Source: Fimbriimonadales bacterium (GTDB lineage Bacteria > Armatimonadota > Fimbriimonadia > Fimbriimonadales > ATM1). Taken from it: a stretch of 64,000 nucleotides of DNA. Numbering within the stretch: position 1 is the stretch's first letter; each line of letters starts with the position of its first letter. Shown in pieces: positions 26,096 through 33,588 of this stretch. The stretch spans positions 62,001-126,000 of the forward strand of contig JAHCHL010000006.1 in NCBI GenBank assembly GCA_026129745.1, in the 5' to 3' direction. The position numbers and the translations under genes were made by a program. The notes under the pieces are model-generated. The model was not told the origin of the DNA and made no database searches. It saw nothing but the letters and a program-made list of their open reading frames with translations.

Positions 26096-27185
26096 ATGAG
26101 GCGGCTTTGATCGCTTCGAGCGCTGCGCCAGCGAGAGCGACCGGGTCTTCCGCATCGTCATTTGTGAACTCAACCAGGGTTTGATTTCTGCCGATCAGCC
26201 TCGCACCGACTGCCCGCGCTTGGAACGCTTCCGGCACGGAGTCGAAAAACTGGTTAAGTGCAGCGACCGCAGCTTGAGAGCGCTGTTCTGCATCGCTGCC
26301 TCGCAACATGAAGAGGGATCTTCCGCCGAATTTAACAAGCACGCCATCTTCAAGTTTCTCTGCGACTGCAGCGAAGGAGACCGTCACCTTGCTTCTCTCG
26401 ATTGGAATCGAGTTCTCATTTAGGAGATCGATCAATTTACGAGCACGAGTGGAGCTTGGTGGGTGGGTTCGAAAGATTCCCCAATCGATTCGTGGGCTTG
26501 TTTTCTCCTTGAAGGCGAGACGCTCAAGAAAAGTCAACGTCGCAACCGGGTGGAATCTCGACTTAGTCATATAGTAGAAGCCTGTTCGATCTGCATCCAG
26601 TTCAGCGCTCTGACTCCATCCGCTTGTCAGCGATTGCTGAAGCGCCTGGGCCGCTGTCACGATTCCGGGAGCGGCTTGTCCACCGGCGAGAATCGCAGCG
26701 ATGATTACGGGAAGCGTCAAAAGCTCTACACGGCTTCGTTCTTTGATCAGCGTAACAACATGCCTGTTTGCGGCGTGTGCGACTTCATGTGCGATGACGG
26801 CAGCGAGTTCGTCGTCGCTTTCGACTTCATTCAGCAACCCTCTGTAGATGTAGATGAACCCTCCTGGAACAGAGAAAGCGTTAACGTCGTCGTCCTCGAT
26901 GACTTTGAACGTGTATTCGAATTTGTGGTGATCTCTGTCGCCGTATGTCGCGCCAAAATGGTGTGTGTTCGCTATCTCGGCGAATTCGGAGCCTATTCTT
27001 TGGACCCTGGCAATGGCTTCAGCGTCCTCGGACAGCTTAAGTTCTTTTTCAAGTTCGGTGACGTAATCGCGTCCGAGCTTCGTGTCGGATTCTGACTGCT
27101 GCCTCCGTTTTTCGTCGTCACGATGCGGCGCCCCAAGGGAAGGGACGAGCAGGAGAAGCGCCAGAAATCCGCTCAGTGGACGCAT
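26067..27185 (-). CDS. periplasmic M48 metalloprotease, BepA/LoiP-like
   Basis: The signal peptide MRPLSGFLALLLLVPSLGA is followed by an M48 domain: VPGGFIYIYRGLLNEV, the zinc motif HEVAH, and the third ligand region SAELDADRTGFYYM. The end of the catalytic domain has RTHPPSSTRARKLIDL. The last 100 residues form an extra domain (FGGRSLFMLRGSDAEQ to QTLVEFTNDD) that I do not recognise. Relatives degrade or chaperone outer membrane proteins. This is the second M48 protease in the window, after HtpX. Confidence 0.88.
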   Translation of the reverse strand: MRPLSGFLALLLLVPSLGAPHRDDEKRRQQSESDTKLGRDYVTELEKELKLSEDAEAIARVQRIGSEFAEIANTHHFGATYGDRDHHKFEYTFKVIEDDDVNAFSVPGGFIYIYRGLLNEVESDDELAAVIAHEVAHAANRHVVTLIKERSRVELLTLPVIIAAILAGGQAAPGIVTAAQALQQSLTSGWSQSAELDADRTGFYYMTKSRFHPVATLTFLERLAFKEKTSPRIDWGIFRTHPPSSTRARKLIDLLNENSIPIERSKVTVSFAAVAEKLEDGVLVKFGGRSLFMLRGSDAEQRSQAAVAALNQFFDSVPEAFQARAVGARLIGRNQTLVEFTNDDAEDPVALAGAALEAIKAASFSLSMRISR

Positions 27186-27718
27186 CGGACTCTATTTTGA
27201 CGCCGCTGGGCCAGGAAAGTACCGCTGGACTTGGCTACGCCGCTTCTATATACGCCCGGAGTCAACGGTTGCGATGAAATGGCGTTTCGACTTGCACGTT
27301 GCCTCAAAGCGGCAGTTCTTTCTCTTCTACTTAGTTGACTTAAGCTGTCATATTCGATTCGTTTGGATCGACAGATCGGCTGCACTCTCGTCGGCTGTTC
27401 TCATAAGTGCGACACTTTTGGTGATGAGATTTCGTACTGATTCGAACTCGAATTGTTAACTCGTCACCGCCGTCACCGAAATTACAGCACTTTTTGCCAT
27501 TCGCGATCAAATAGGCAAGAGTGACGATTATCGAGCAATTCTTGGCGATGGCGTTCACATCGGTTAAGTCATTTCGAACGAGAAATGTCAACCCATTGCC
27601 TTCTCAATGAAGGGCCATTCACAGTCGGTGCCGGTGCAGACTTGGCGGCTTCTTCTCAATCAATTCAATTCGATCACATGAAATCCTCTATTAGCGACAG
27701 TTGAATTCTGCAGGCTGC
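27186..27718. other. 533-bp intergenic region, nothing recognised
   Basis: It lies between the M48 protease start and the antiporter stop, both minus strand. The longest frames (for example 27340-27591 minus) show no signal peptide, domain or ribosome site and look like chance. The only structure I found is a small hairpin at 27570-27587 (CATTTC with GAAATG, six-base loop). No tRNA, tmRNA or RNase P RNA hallmark is visible. Confidence 0.5.
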
Positions 27719-29398
27719 CTAATTGCCGAAAGCGATGCGAGCCATGTTCTTTGCGACTTCTCGCTCGCCCATGACTACGTTTGTCGCGCCACACTTGTAG
27801 AGATACTCTTCGTCTTCGACTGAGTGCGCCCTCGCAAGTATTATTGCGTTCAGATTCTTTTGTCTCGCCCGTTCGATTACCTGGCCTGCTTCAAATGTTT
27901 CAGGGATTGCTACATAGATCCACTCAGCATCAGCCACCCCGGCAGACTCGAGTACGCCCTCATTCGCAGCGTTTCCGATGATGGCAGCTGCAACGCATGC
28001 AGGCAGGTTGCGAAGCTGATCCTTGTCTTCCTCAATGATCACAAGCTGCTGTCCCTCTTTGTCGAGTTCCTTTGTCAGCAGCGTTCCAACTCTTCCGTGT
28101 CCAACTAAAATCGAATGGCCCGAAAATGTCCCGATTGTGCTCATGCCCTTCTTCGAAAGTTGTCCTGCCACAAACAACCGCGGATCAGAATCTGGCGAAA
28201 CCGCCCTCTCGGGATCCGGCTTCCAACGGCCTAACACTTTGAATACGGCTGGATTCAATAAGATCGATATGATCGCGCCAGCGAGTATGAGGTCGTGGCC
28301 TGCCTTTGGCAGGATCTCAAAAGTAAGGCCGAGGCCCGCCAAAATGAATGAGAACTCACCAATTTGTGCGAGGCTCGCGGCGACGGTGTGCGCTGTGTGC
28401 GACGGGTACTTGAACAATCGAACGATTAGGTAAGCCGCTCCTGTCTTGCCGACAACGATGATCAGGACAGTTAGCAGCAGAGCGAGCGGGCGTTCTGTGA
28501 CTACCGCAGGATCAAAGAGCATTCCGACCGACACGAAGAACAACACCGCGAATGCGTCGCGAAGCGGCAGGGATTCCTCGGCCACACGATGACTAAGCCT
28601 CGATTCATTGAGCAACATTCCTGCGAAGAACGCTCCCAGCGCAAAAGACATTCCGAACAGTTCTGCTGAGATATAAGCGACTCCAAGAGCGATTGCAAAG
28701 ACTGACAAACGAAATAGTTCACGCGAGCCGATTCTTGCAACGGCATGCAGCAACCATGGAATAGTCCGTCGGCCGATGATGAAGATTGCACCAAGGAATG
28801 CTCCAAACTTGCCTACTGTAAGGACTAAGGAAAACCAAACTCCGTAATCGCTCGTTGCGCTATTTACGCCGCCTAACAGGCCCGCGATGCCAGGAAGCAA
28901 CACGAGAATGAAGACCATCGCCATGTCTTCGACAATCAACCAACCAACTGCAATTCGTCCCCTCTCGGTTTCAACAATGCGGTTTTCCTGCAATGCGCGA
29001 AGGAGCACGACGGTGCTTGCGACAGAAAGCGCGAGGCCAAAGATAATCCCAGCGCCAATAGACCAACCTTCGTACAGCGCAAGTGCCAATCCAAGCAAGG
29101 TTGCAACGGACATTTGTCCGATCGCTCCTGGAATAGCGACTCGACGTACGGAAAGCAAATCTCTAACAGAAAAGTGAAGCCCGACCCCGAACATGAGGAG
29201 GATGACTCCAATTTCTGCCAGTTGTTGCGCAAGTTTCGCGTCCGCAACGTAACCAGGAGTTCCTGGGCCGATCAGTGTTCCTGCAAGCAAGTATCCGACT
29301 AACGGCGAAATCTTGAACCGGCTAGCAATCAGTCCAAAGATGAATGCAAGCCCGAGACCTACAACTATGAGAGTGATGAGAGGCGTGTCGTGCGGCAT
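27719..29398 (-). CDS. ybaL: YbaL/RosB-type monovalent cation:proton antiporter (CPA2) with a TrkA-N domain
   Basis: Twelve or so membrane segments form the CPA2 exchanger domain, then a C-terminal Rossmann domain (HSILVGHGRVGTLLTKELD) of the TrkA-N/KTN type senses nucleotide. The sequence matches E. coli YbaL closely from the start: MPHDTPLITLIVVGLGLAFI, then SPLVGYLLAGTLIGP and ILLMFGVGLHFS. The ATG at 29398 is chosen on that match; the frame extends 47 codons further without support. Predicted role is K or Na exchange for pH and osmotic balance. Confidence 0.93.
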   Translation of the reverse strand: MPHDTPLITLIVVGLGLAFIFGLIASRFKISPLVGYLLAGTLIGPGTPGYVADAKLAQQLAEIGVILLMFGVGLHFSVRDLLSVRRVAIPGAIGQMSVATLLGLALALYEGWSIGAGIIFGLALSVASTVVLLRALQENRIVETERGRIAVGWLIVEDMAMVFILVLLPGIAGLLGGVNSATSDYGVWFSLVLTVGKFGAFLGAIFIIGRRTIPWLLHAVARIGSRELFRLSVFAIALGVAYISAELFGMSFALGAFFAGMLLNESRLSHRVAEESLPLRDAFAVLFFVSVGMLFDPAVVTERPLALLLTVLIIVVGKTGAAYLIVRLFKYPSHTAHTVAASLAQIGEFSFILAGLGLTFEILPKAGHDLILAGAIISILLNPAVFKVLGRWKPDPERAVSPDSDPRLFVAGQLSKKGMSTIGTFSGHSILVGHGRVGTLLTKELDKEGQQLVIIEEDKDQLRNLPACVAAAIIGNAANEGVLESAGVADAEWIYVAIPETFEAGQVIERARQKNLNAIILARAHSVEDEEYLYKCGATNVVMGEREVAKNMARIAFGN

Positions 29399-29811
29399 CG
29401 AATGTCGAACGGGGCTGTCGCCCTCCGCTGACACTCTACCCGCATTATCGCAGATCTTTAGGATTCGCTCTATTCCGTTCGCACTTATAAGACTGGATGA
29501 GTTGGTGTCATTGGTGCCATGAGGTGATGCGTTCAACATTGAGAACGTGACACGATTCGTGCGAGGAACAGGCGGACAGGATTTAGCATTAAGAACAATA
29601 CATGCCTATGACACCAGTTGCGAAAGATGAGCTTTTTCTGCAACTGGCGGGAAGGGGCTGCCACTGTCGAATGCGGTATCGACGACTTGGTTGAGTGGCC
29701 GGAGGCTTCGGTAGCAAGCTCTTTCCTCCAGTCCCTTGCCGAAAGGGAAATTCGAGTATTGACTCTATCTATCTATCTCTGCTAGAATTGGCCTGAATTG
29801 GCAGTAGATAA
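29399..29811. other. 413-bp intergenic region with several hairpins and a promoter
   Basis: It separates the antiporter gene from the divergent five-gene operon. It holds an inverted repeat CCAGTTGC/GCAACTGG (29614-29621 and 29640-29647), GGAGG/CCTCC around 29701-29730, and CCCTT/AAGGG near 29732-29747. The promoter at 29759-29788 follows. A 24-codon frame at 29602 has no ribosome site. I cannot assign an RNA family. Confidence 0.45.
29759..29788 (+). promoter_or_regulatory. promoter of the five-gene accessory operon, with a tetranucleotide repeat in the spacer
   Basis: The -35 is TTGACT (29759-29764) and the -10 is TAGAAT (29783-29788), spacer 18 bases. The spacer contains about three and a half copies of CTAT. 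The leader to the GTG at 29812 is about 17 bases. Confidence 0.6.
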
Positions 29812-30240
29812 GTGAAAGGTACTCAAATTGGTCATGGAGTTCCGATAAGGCTTTGGGCGGTACTCCCGGTACTCTTAGCCTGTTGGGCGGTTTGTTGCGC
29901 TTGCGCTAAGTCCTATGATGGTAGCTCACTTACAGCCCTGAAAGTCCCCGGAGGAGAAGTGACTGAAATTCTCATCGAGGACGGTCTTCGAATCCTGCGT
30001 GTGTGCGGATGTGGCGATTGCCATAAGTTGGTCCGTGGAATGTCGCCTGAGCAGAAGGCGAAGATTGACTTTGTTAGTTATCGGGGATTCTTAGAGGAGG
30101 CAATCGACTTCCAAAAAGCGACGGGGCTGGAGAAAGAGCTTTATGCTGAATCGGATCACCGTTGGAAGGACGTATTCGGCACGCAGATTTGTCCGAGGCT
30201 TGGTACCATAAGAAGAGGCTATCTGGAGGTTGATAAATGA
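29812..30240 (+). CDS. envelope-anchored thioredoxin-like protein (CGDC motif), first gene of the accessory operon
   Basis: Unrecognised family. Starts at GTG. The N-terminal hydrophobic stretch LWAVLPVLLACWAVCCACA ends in cysteines that could serve as a lipobox. The mature part looks like a thioredoxin fold: strand ILRVCGCGDCHK with a CxxC (CGDC), strand KIDFVSYRG, a long helix (FLEEAIDFQKATGLEKEL), then TQICPRLGTIRRGYLEV at the place of the cis-proline loop. The next gene shares the Cys-Pro-Arg in that loop, and their 4-base overlap suggests the two act together, probably as periplasmic disulfide donors or reductants. Inference only. Confidence 0.65.
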   Translation: MKGTQIGHGVPIRLWAVLPVLLACWAVCCACAKSYDGSSLTALKVPGGEVTEILIEDGLRILRVCGCGDCHKLVRGMSPEQKAKIDFVSYRGFLEEAIDFQKATGLEKELYAESDHRWKDVFGTQICPRLGTIRRGYLEVDK

Positions 30241-30770
30241 CAAGCGTCATTGGGGGTCCGAGAGTACTAATCGCTTATGTTGTTGTTATCGCAGGAAGCG
30301 TGTTTCTTTATGCATTCTGGTCGACCTCACCATTAGTGAAGTTGATAGAGCTTAGGAGGCAGCACGCAGCGTCGATGCATGTGGCTGATAGCAACAATAC
30401 ACTTCAACCGATCGAAGTAGGTATGGAGCTAAACGTATCGGTGACTGCCGATCAGCTGAAGTCAGCTCAGGGCTGGTTGTTCGCAGTTGGCACCTGCCGA
30501 GGTTGCGACAGGACTACCGCTCTGAACGTGTTTCATGTGTTTCAGAACGCCGGAGTTGCACCGATTATCCTGGCATCGGGTGCCGATCAATCAGTCAACG
30601 ATTTCGCCAAGGAGATAGGGTTGGAAGTTGTCGTCGACTCCGATTCGTGGGCATTGGTATGCGGTCAATTCTGCCCTCGGGCAATCAAGATTTCTGACGG
30701 AAAGGTCGTAGAATGGGTAATGACCCAGCCTTCTCTGGCCGAACTTTCGAAGGAGGTTCTGAAGCAATGA
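30237..30770 (+). CDS. membrane-anchored thioredoxin-like protein (CRGC motif)
   Basis: The N-terminal helix VLIAYVVVIAGSVFLYAFW anchors a domain facing the periplasm. It shows strand WLFAVGTCRGCDR (CxxC = CRGC), a helix, strand VAPIILASG, a helix with FAKEIGLEVVVDSDS, then GQFCPRAIKISDGKVVEW. That last element is the thioredoxin cis-proline loop with a cysteine before the proline, as in the preceding gene. The general layout recalls MauD/TlpA-type thioredoxins. ATGA overlaps on both sides make it tightly coupled to its neighbours. Confidence 0.68.
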   Translation: MTSVIGGPRVLIAYVVVIAGSVFLYAFWSTSPLVKLIELRRQHAASMHVADSNNTLQPIEVGMELNVSVTADQLKSAQGWLFAVGTCRGCDRTTALNVFHVFQNAGVAPIILASGADQSVNDFAKEIGLEVVVDSDSWALVCGQFCPRAIKISDGKVVEWVMTQPSLAELSKEVLKQ

Positions 30771-31441
30771 AAATGAACCGAAACGCAGCGGCAACGCTTA
30801 TTGAGCTGCTTGCCGTATTGGTTATCATCGCGATTCTTTCAACGATCGCGTATGTGATCACCACGAAGGTGAAGTCGTCGGCTGTCGCAGCTCAATGTTC
30901 GACAAGAATGTTGCAATGGCATCGCGCATTGGAGCTATATCGCGCAGACTATGGAAATCAGAACGCGCTTTCTGGGTGGGCGGACTATTTGGGATTCCCA
31001 CCTGGGCCGCCCAATCATGGAATACTACTTGCAGCGCCCTACCTCGATCCACCGCGAGAGCCGCGAAGGCGACAGACATTGTACTATGCATCTTGTGTGC
31101 TGACAATCAATGACACGGGGCCAATCTTAAGCCTCATTTACGGGTTTCAACCACGAGACGAGGGAGCGTATTACATAGGTGCAGTAAGCTTTTTGCAACT
31201 TTCGCAGGTCATGTTAGGGGATACGCCCGTTTTGTTCGACACCGGTCACAATCCTGCAGGACACAACCTGGAAAATCCGAGAGAACGCCACCGTGTCCTT
31301 TGGACTACGATGGATGGACGCCTCAATAACAAACTTATCACTGGAATCTGGGCAGACGTATTAGGCGAAGGATTCAGTGACGAGCAGTGGCTTCGCTGGT
31401 ACGACTTCGAGGCATGGAGACGAATTCGTTTTGGACCGTAA
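30767..31441 (+). CDS. type IV prepilin-like (pseudopilin) protein with an atypical cleavage site
   Basis: I chose the ATG at 30767, which overlaps the previous stop (ATGA) and follows AAGGAGG. The N-terminus MKMNRNAAATLIELLAVLVI is a class III signal with the conserved Glu five residues after the cut, but the usual Gly-Phe junction reads Ala-Ala. The hydrophobic helix LLAVLVIIAILSTIAYVIT is followed by a 190-residue periplasmic domain with a typical helical start (CSTRMLQWHRALELYRADYG). Predicted to sit in or be exported by a type II/IV-pilus-like machine encoded elsewhere. Confidence 0.8.
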   Translation: MKMNRNAAATLIELLAVLVIIAILSTIAYVITTKVKSSAVAAQCSTRMLQWHRALELYRADYGNQNALSGWADYLGFPPGPPNHGILLAAPYLDPPREPRRRQTLYYASCVLTINDTGPILSLIYGFQPRDEGAYYIGAVSFLQLSQVMLGDTPVLFDTGHNPAGHNLENPRERHRVLWTTMDGRLNNKLITGIWADVLGEGFSDEQWLRWYDFEAWRRIRFGP

Positions 31442-31461
31442 TCAAACCTAAGGAGGAAACC

Positions 31462-31854
31462 ATGAAGAATACAATCATCGTTGCGACACTGACAGTTTTG
31501 GGCACTGTGAGCGGCGTGTTGATGGGGCAAGGGGGCGGGGGGCTCGATTGCCCAGTAACGACCGGCACTTACACTTGCCCTTTAACGTCTAAGTGCAACG
31601 CATCCGGCGCGCCAGTATGCCAGCATGGGCACGGTGGATTTGGCATAGTTTGCTACCGCGATTGCGTCGAGTGGATCCGAGGCGACATTAATGAATGGCG
31701 CTGTTGTGAGAGGATCTATCGTTTTGTCTGGTGTTACAAGAACGCTGCCAAGACTGAGTTGTGTGCTTCTCAGACTTGCATCCCGCATACTTGCGTTTAC
31801 GACAATGACAACGAACTCGAGTGCGATGGTGACCAGTGCGTGCCGATGTCTTAG
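31462..31854 (+). CDS. secreted cysteine-rich protein (14 Cys)
   Basis: Unrecognised. The ATG at 31462 has a perfect AAGGAGG five bases upstream; the frame extends 25 codons further but into the previous gene. The signal peptide is MKNTIIVATLTVLGTVSGVL. The mature region of about 109 residues holds 14 cysteines, including a CC pair (EWRCCERIY) and the series ELCASQTCIPHTC. A TGTYTCPLTSKC segment opens it and it ends in an acidic tail (NDNELECDGDQC). An even number of cysteines in an exported protein suggests seven disulfides. Its neighbours are two thioredoxin-like proteins, so it is the likely client. Confidence 0.75.
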   Translation: MKNTIIVATLTVLGTVSGVLMGQGGGGLDCPVTTGTYTCPLTSKCNASGAPVCQHGHGGFGIVCYRDCVEWIRGDINEWRCCERIYRFVWCYKNAAKTELCASQTCIPHTCVYDNDNELECDGDQCVPMS

Positions 31855-31860
31855 GAGCTC

Positions 31861-32454
31861 ATGTCAAAGAAGTCTAAGCTCGCAGCTATCTCGCTGATCG
31901 TGGTCGCTGTTTTTGGGGCGATGGTCTATTTCGTGTGGCCTCGACAGAAGCTGGATCGCGAAGTTTCCGAGTTTGCCGCCGCAATCGTTTCTGGAGACTC
32001 TGCGACCGCGTATTCGAAACTTTTCGAGATCGAGAAGAAGAGGATAACCCTCGATCAGTTTGCGAAGGTTCATGAAAAGGTGCTGCACGAAGTGCCTCTG
32101 AAGATCCGCGAAGAAGTCGAGCCTCGCGTCGACGATTTTTCCGCGAGAAAAACAATCAGATTCATCGTCGACGATGTTCATCGATTCACTTGCGCTTTCG
32201 AGTATTTCGCCGACCCGCCCGGCGCTGCTGGAATGAACACATTATTTCGAATTCTTGCTTTGTACGTTCGCGCCAGAGACTCGATGAGGATCTATGAATC
32301 GATGCGCGCAGCGGCGAAGGAGTACCGGCACTTCTTTGAAAGCGAAGGCATCACAGAGATTTACTTTACGATGTGGGGCGTTTGGCTGACGTTCGATCAA
32401 CTGGAAAAGATCGATTCCGGCAACAGACCGGGAGCAGATTCCGGCACGGGTTAG
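31861..32454 (+). CDS. membrane-anchored helical protein, last gene of the accessory operon
   Basis: Unrecognised. A short basic N-terminus, one membrane helix (LIVVAVFGAMVYFVW), then about 165 mostly helical residues beginning EVSEFAAAIVSGDSATAYSK. That start resembles the NTF2-like membrane proteins at 3629-4489. The later part (RILALYVRARDSMRIYES) is helical. GGAG precedes the ATG, six bases after the cysteine-rich gene, so it probably belongs to the same transcript. Confidence 0.62.
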   Translation: MSKKSKLAAISLIVVAVFGAMVYFVWPRQKLDREVSEFAAAIVSGDSATAYSKLFEIEKKRITLDQFAKVHEKVLHEVPLKIREEVEPRVDDFSARKTIRFIVDDVHRFTCAFEYFADPPGAAGMNTLFRILALYVRARDSMRIYESMRAAAKEYRHFFESEGITEIYFTMWGVWLTFDQLEKIDSGNRPGADSGTG

Positions 32455-32479
32455 CGATCCACGGTGCATACTTCCCTAT

Positions 32480-33481
32480 GTGACCGAACGCATCTCAATC
32501 ATTTGTTCACCAACTCCGTTGCATCGCCTCAGCCGGCTGTCTGAGCATTTGGGTTGTGAAATATGGATTAAGCGCGACGATTTAACGGGATTCGCGGGTG
32601 GAGGGAACAAGGGCAGGAAACTGGAGTTCTTGATGGCGGAAGCATTGCGCGTCGGCGCGGACGCAGTTGTGACGCGAGGCGCTTGGCAAAGCAACTGGAT
32701 CCGACAGTGCGGCGCTGCTTGCAGGGTTTTCGGAATCGAGTTTCATGCAGCGGCTGCGATGTGGCCCTATCCCGATGAAGCGCGAAAGACAAGACCGGAT
32801 GGCTGGCCGGACGGCAACCTCTGGACGGGAAATGCGGTTCTGAACAAATGGACCGGAGCTAACGTTCACTTGCTGCCGGACATGACATTCGATCAGGTCG
32901 AAGAGGAGGCTCAAAGAATCGCTGAGGACCTAAGGTCGAAAGGCAGAAACGTGTTCTCGATTCCAGGTGGAGGAAGCACGGCCATCGGCGCGCAAGGATT
33001 CATCGCCGCACTCGATGAGATTGCGATGCAACAAGACGAGTTTGACCAGATTGTTTTCGGGAGCGGCTCAGGGGGGACACAGACCGGGCTAACGTATGGG
33101 GGACGCTTGAAGGGATTGAGAACGCGTATGCTTGGGATCTGCACCGACGACGAGCCGGAAATGGTCGAAGACTTCGCCGCACTCGCTGGGGACTTGGATG
33201 CTTTGTTGGGGCAGTCACTCAATCTAAACGCAGAAGACTTTTGGTTGACGACCGAGTATTGCGCGGGCGGCTATCAAGTGCCTTCCCAAGAAACGCAGGA
33301 GGCGATGGAAGTTCTCGTCGACACGGAAGGGATCTTTCTCGATCCGGTTTACACGGGGAAGGCATTTGCAGGTTTGTTGGGCTTGGCACGCGCGGGCGAA
33401 TTGCCTGGCAGAACTCTTTTTTGGCACACGGGTGGGTTTCCGGTGCTTTTCGCTGATGGGCGTTTACCGCGAGAGTGGTGA
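32480..33481 (+). CDS. D-cysteine desulfhydrase / ACC deaminase family PLP enzyme
   Basis: Fold-type II PLP enzyme. The N-terminal IWIKRDDLTGFAGGGNKGRK holds the PLP lysine (GGNKGRK). QSNWIRQCGAACR is the segment that contacts substrate; relatives usually have SNH where this has SNW. FGSGSGGTQTGL binds the PLP phosphate. Length 333 fits DcyD/ACC deaminase. Substrate could be D-cysteine or another D-amino acid. It starts at GTG, and its stop overlaps the 3' end of the convergent tRNA-Lys. Confidence 0.85.
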   Translation: MTERISIICSPTPLHRLSRLSEHLGCEIWIKRDDLTGFAGGGNKGRKLEFLMAEALRVGADAVVTRGAWQSNWIRQCGAACRVFGIEFHAAAAMWPYPDEARKTRPDGWPDGNLWTGNAVLNKWTGANVHLLPDMTFDQVEEEAQRIAEDLRSKGRNVFSIPGGGSTAIGAQGFIAALDEIAMQQDEFDQIVFGSGSGGTQTGLTYGGRLKGLRTRMLGICTDDEPEMVEDFAALAGDLDALLGQSLNLNAEDFWLTTEYCAGGYQVPSQETQEAMEVLVDTEGIFLDPVYTGKAFAGLLGLARAGELPGRTLFWHTGGFPVLFADGRLPREW

Positions 33482-33550
33482 GCCGGGTGGGGATCGAACC
33501 CACGACCCACGGCTTAAAAGGCCGTTGCTCTACCCCTGAGCTACCGGCTC
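33476..33550 (-). tRNA. tRNA-Lys (TTT), CCA encoded
   Basis: The minus strand folds as a full cloverleaf: acceptor GAGCCGG with CCGGCTC, D-arm TAGCTCAGGGGTAGAGC, anticodon stem ACGGC/GCCGT with loop CTTTTAA (anticodon TTT at 33516-33518), and T-arm GTGGGTTCGATCCCCAC. Discriminator A and an encoded CCA follow. The 3' end overlaps the last codons of the convergent PLP enzyme gene. Confidence 0.97.
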
Positions 33551-33577
33551 GCGAACGGGCGCAACTGTACCCGACGC

Positions 33578-33583
33578 CATAAT
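33578..33583 (+). promoter_or_regulatory. -10 box (CATAAT) directly before lpxK
   Basis: CATAAT ends 5 bases before the GTG at 33589 with no ribosome site between, predicting a leaderless lpxK message. It lies in the 38-bp gap shared with the divergent tRNA-Lys. Confidence 0.55.
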
Positions 33584-33588
33584 CAGGC

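Noticed and set aside
27340..27591. 83-codon minus-strand frame in the large intergenic gap
   Set aside because: No ribosome site, no recognisable domain, composition like non-coding sequence.
29685..29750. Segment GAGTGGCCGGAGGC, like a tRNA-Ser D-arm
   Set aside because: No anticodon arm, T-arm or acceptor pairing could be built around it.
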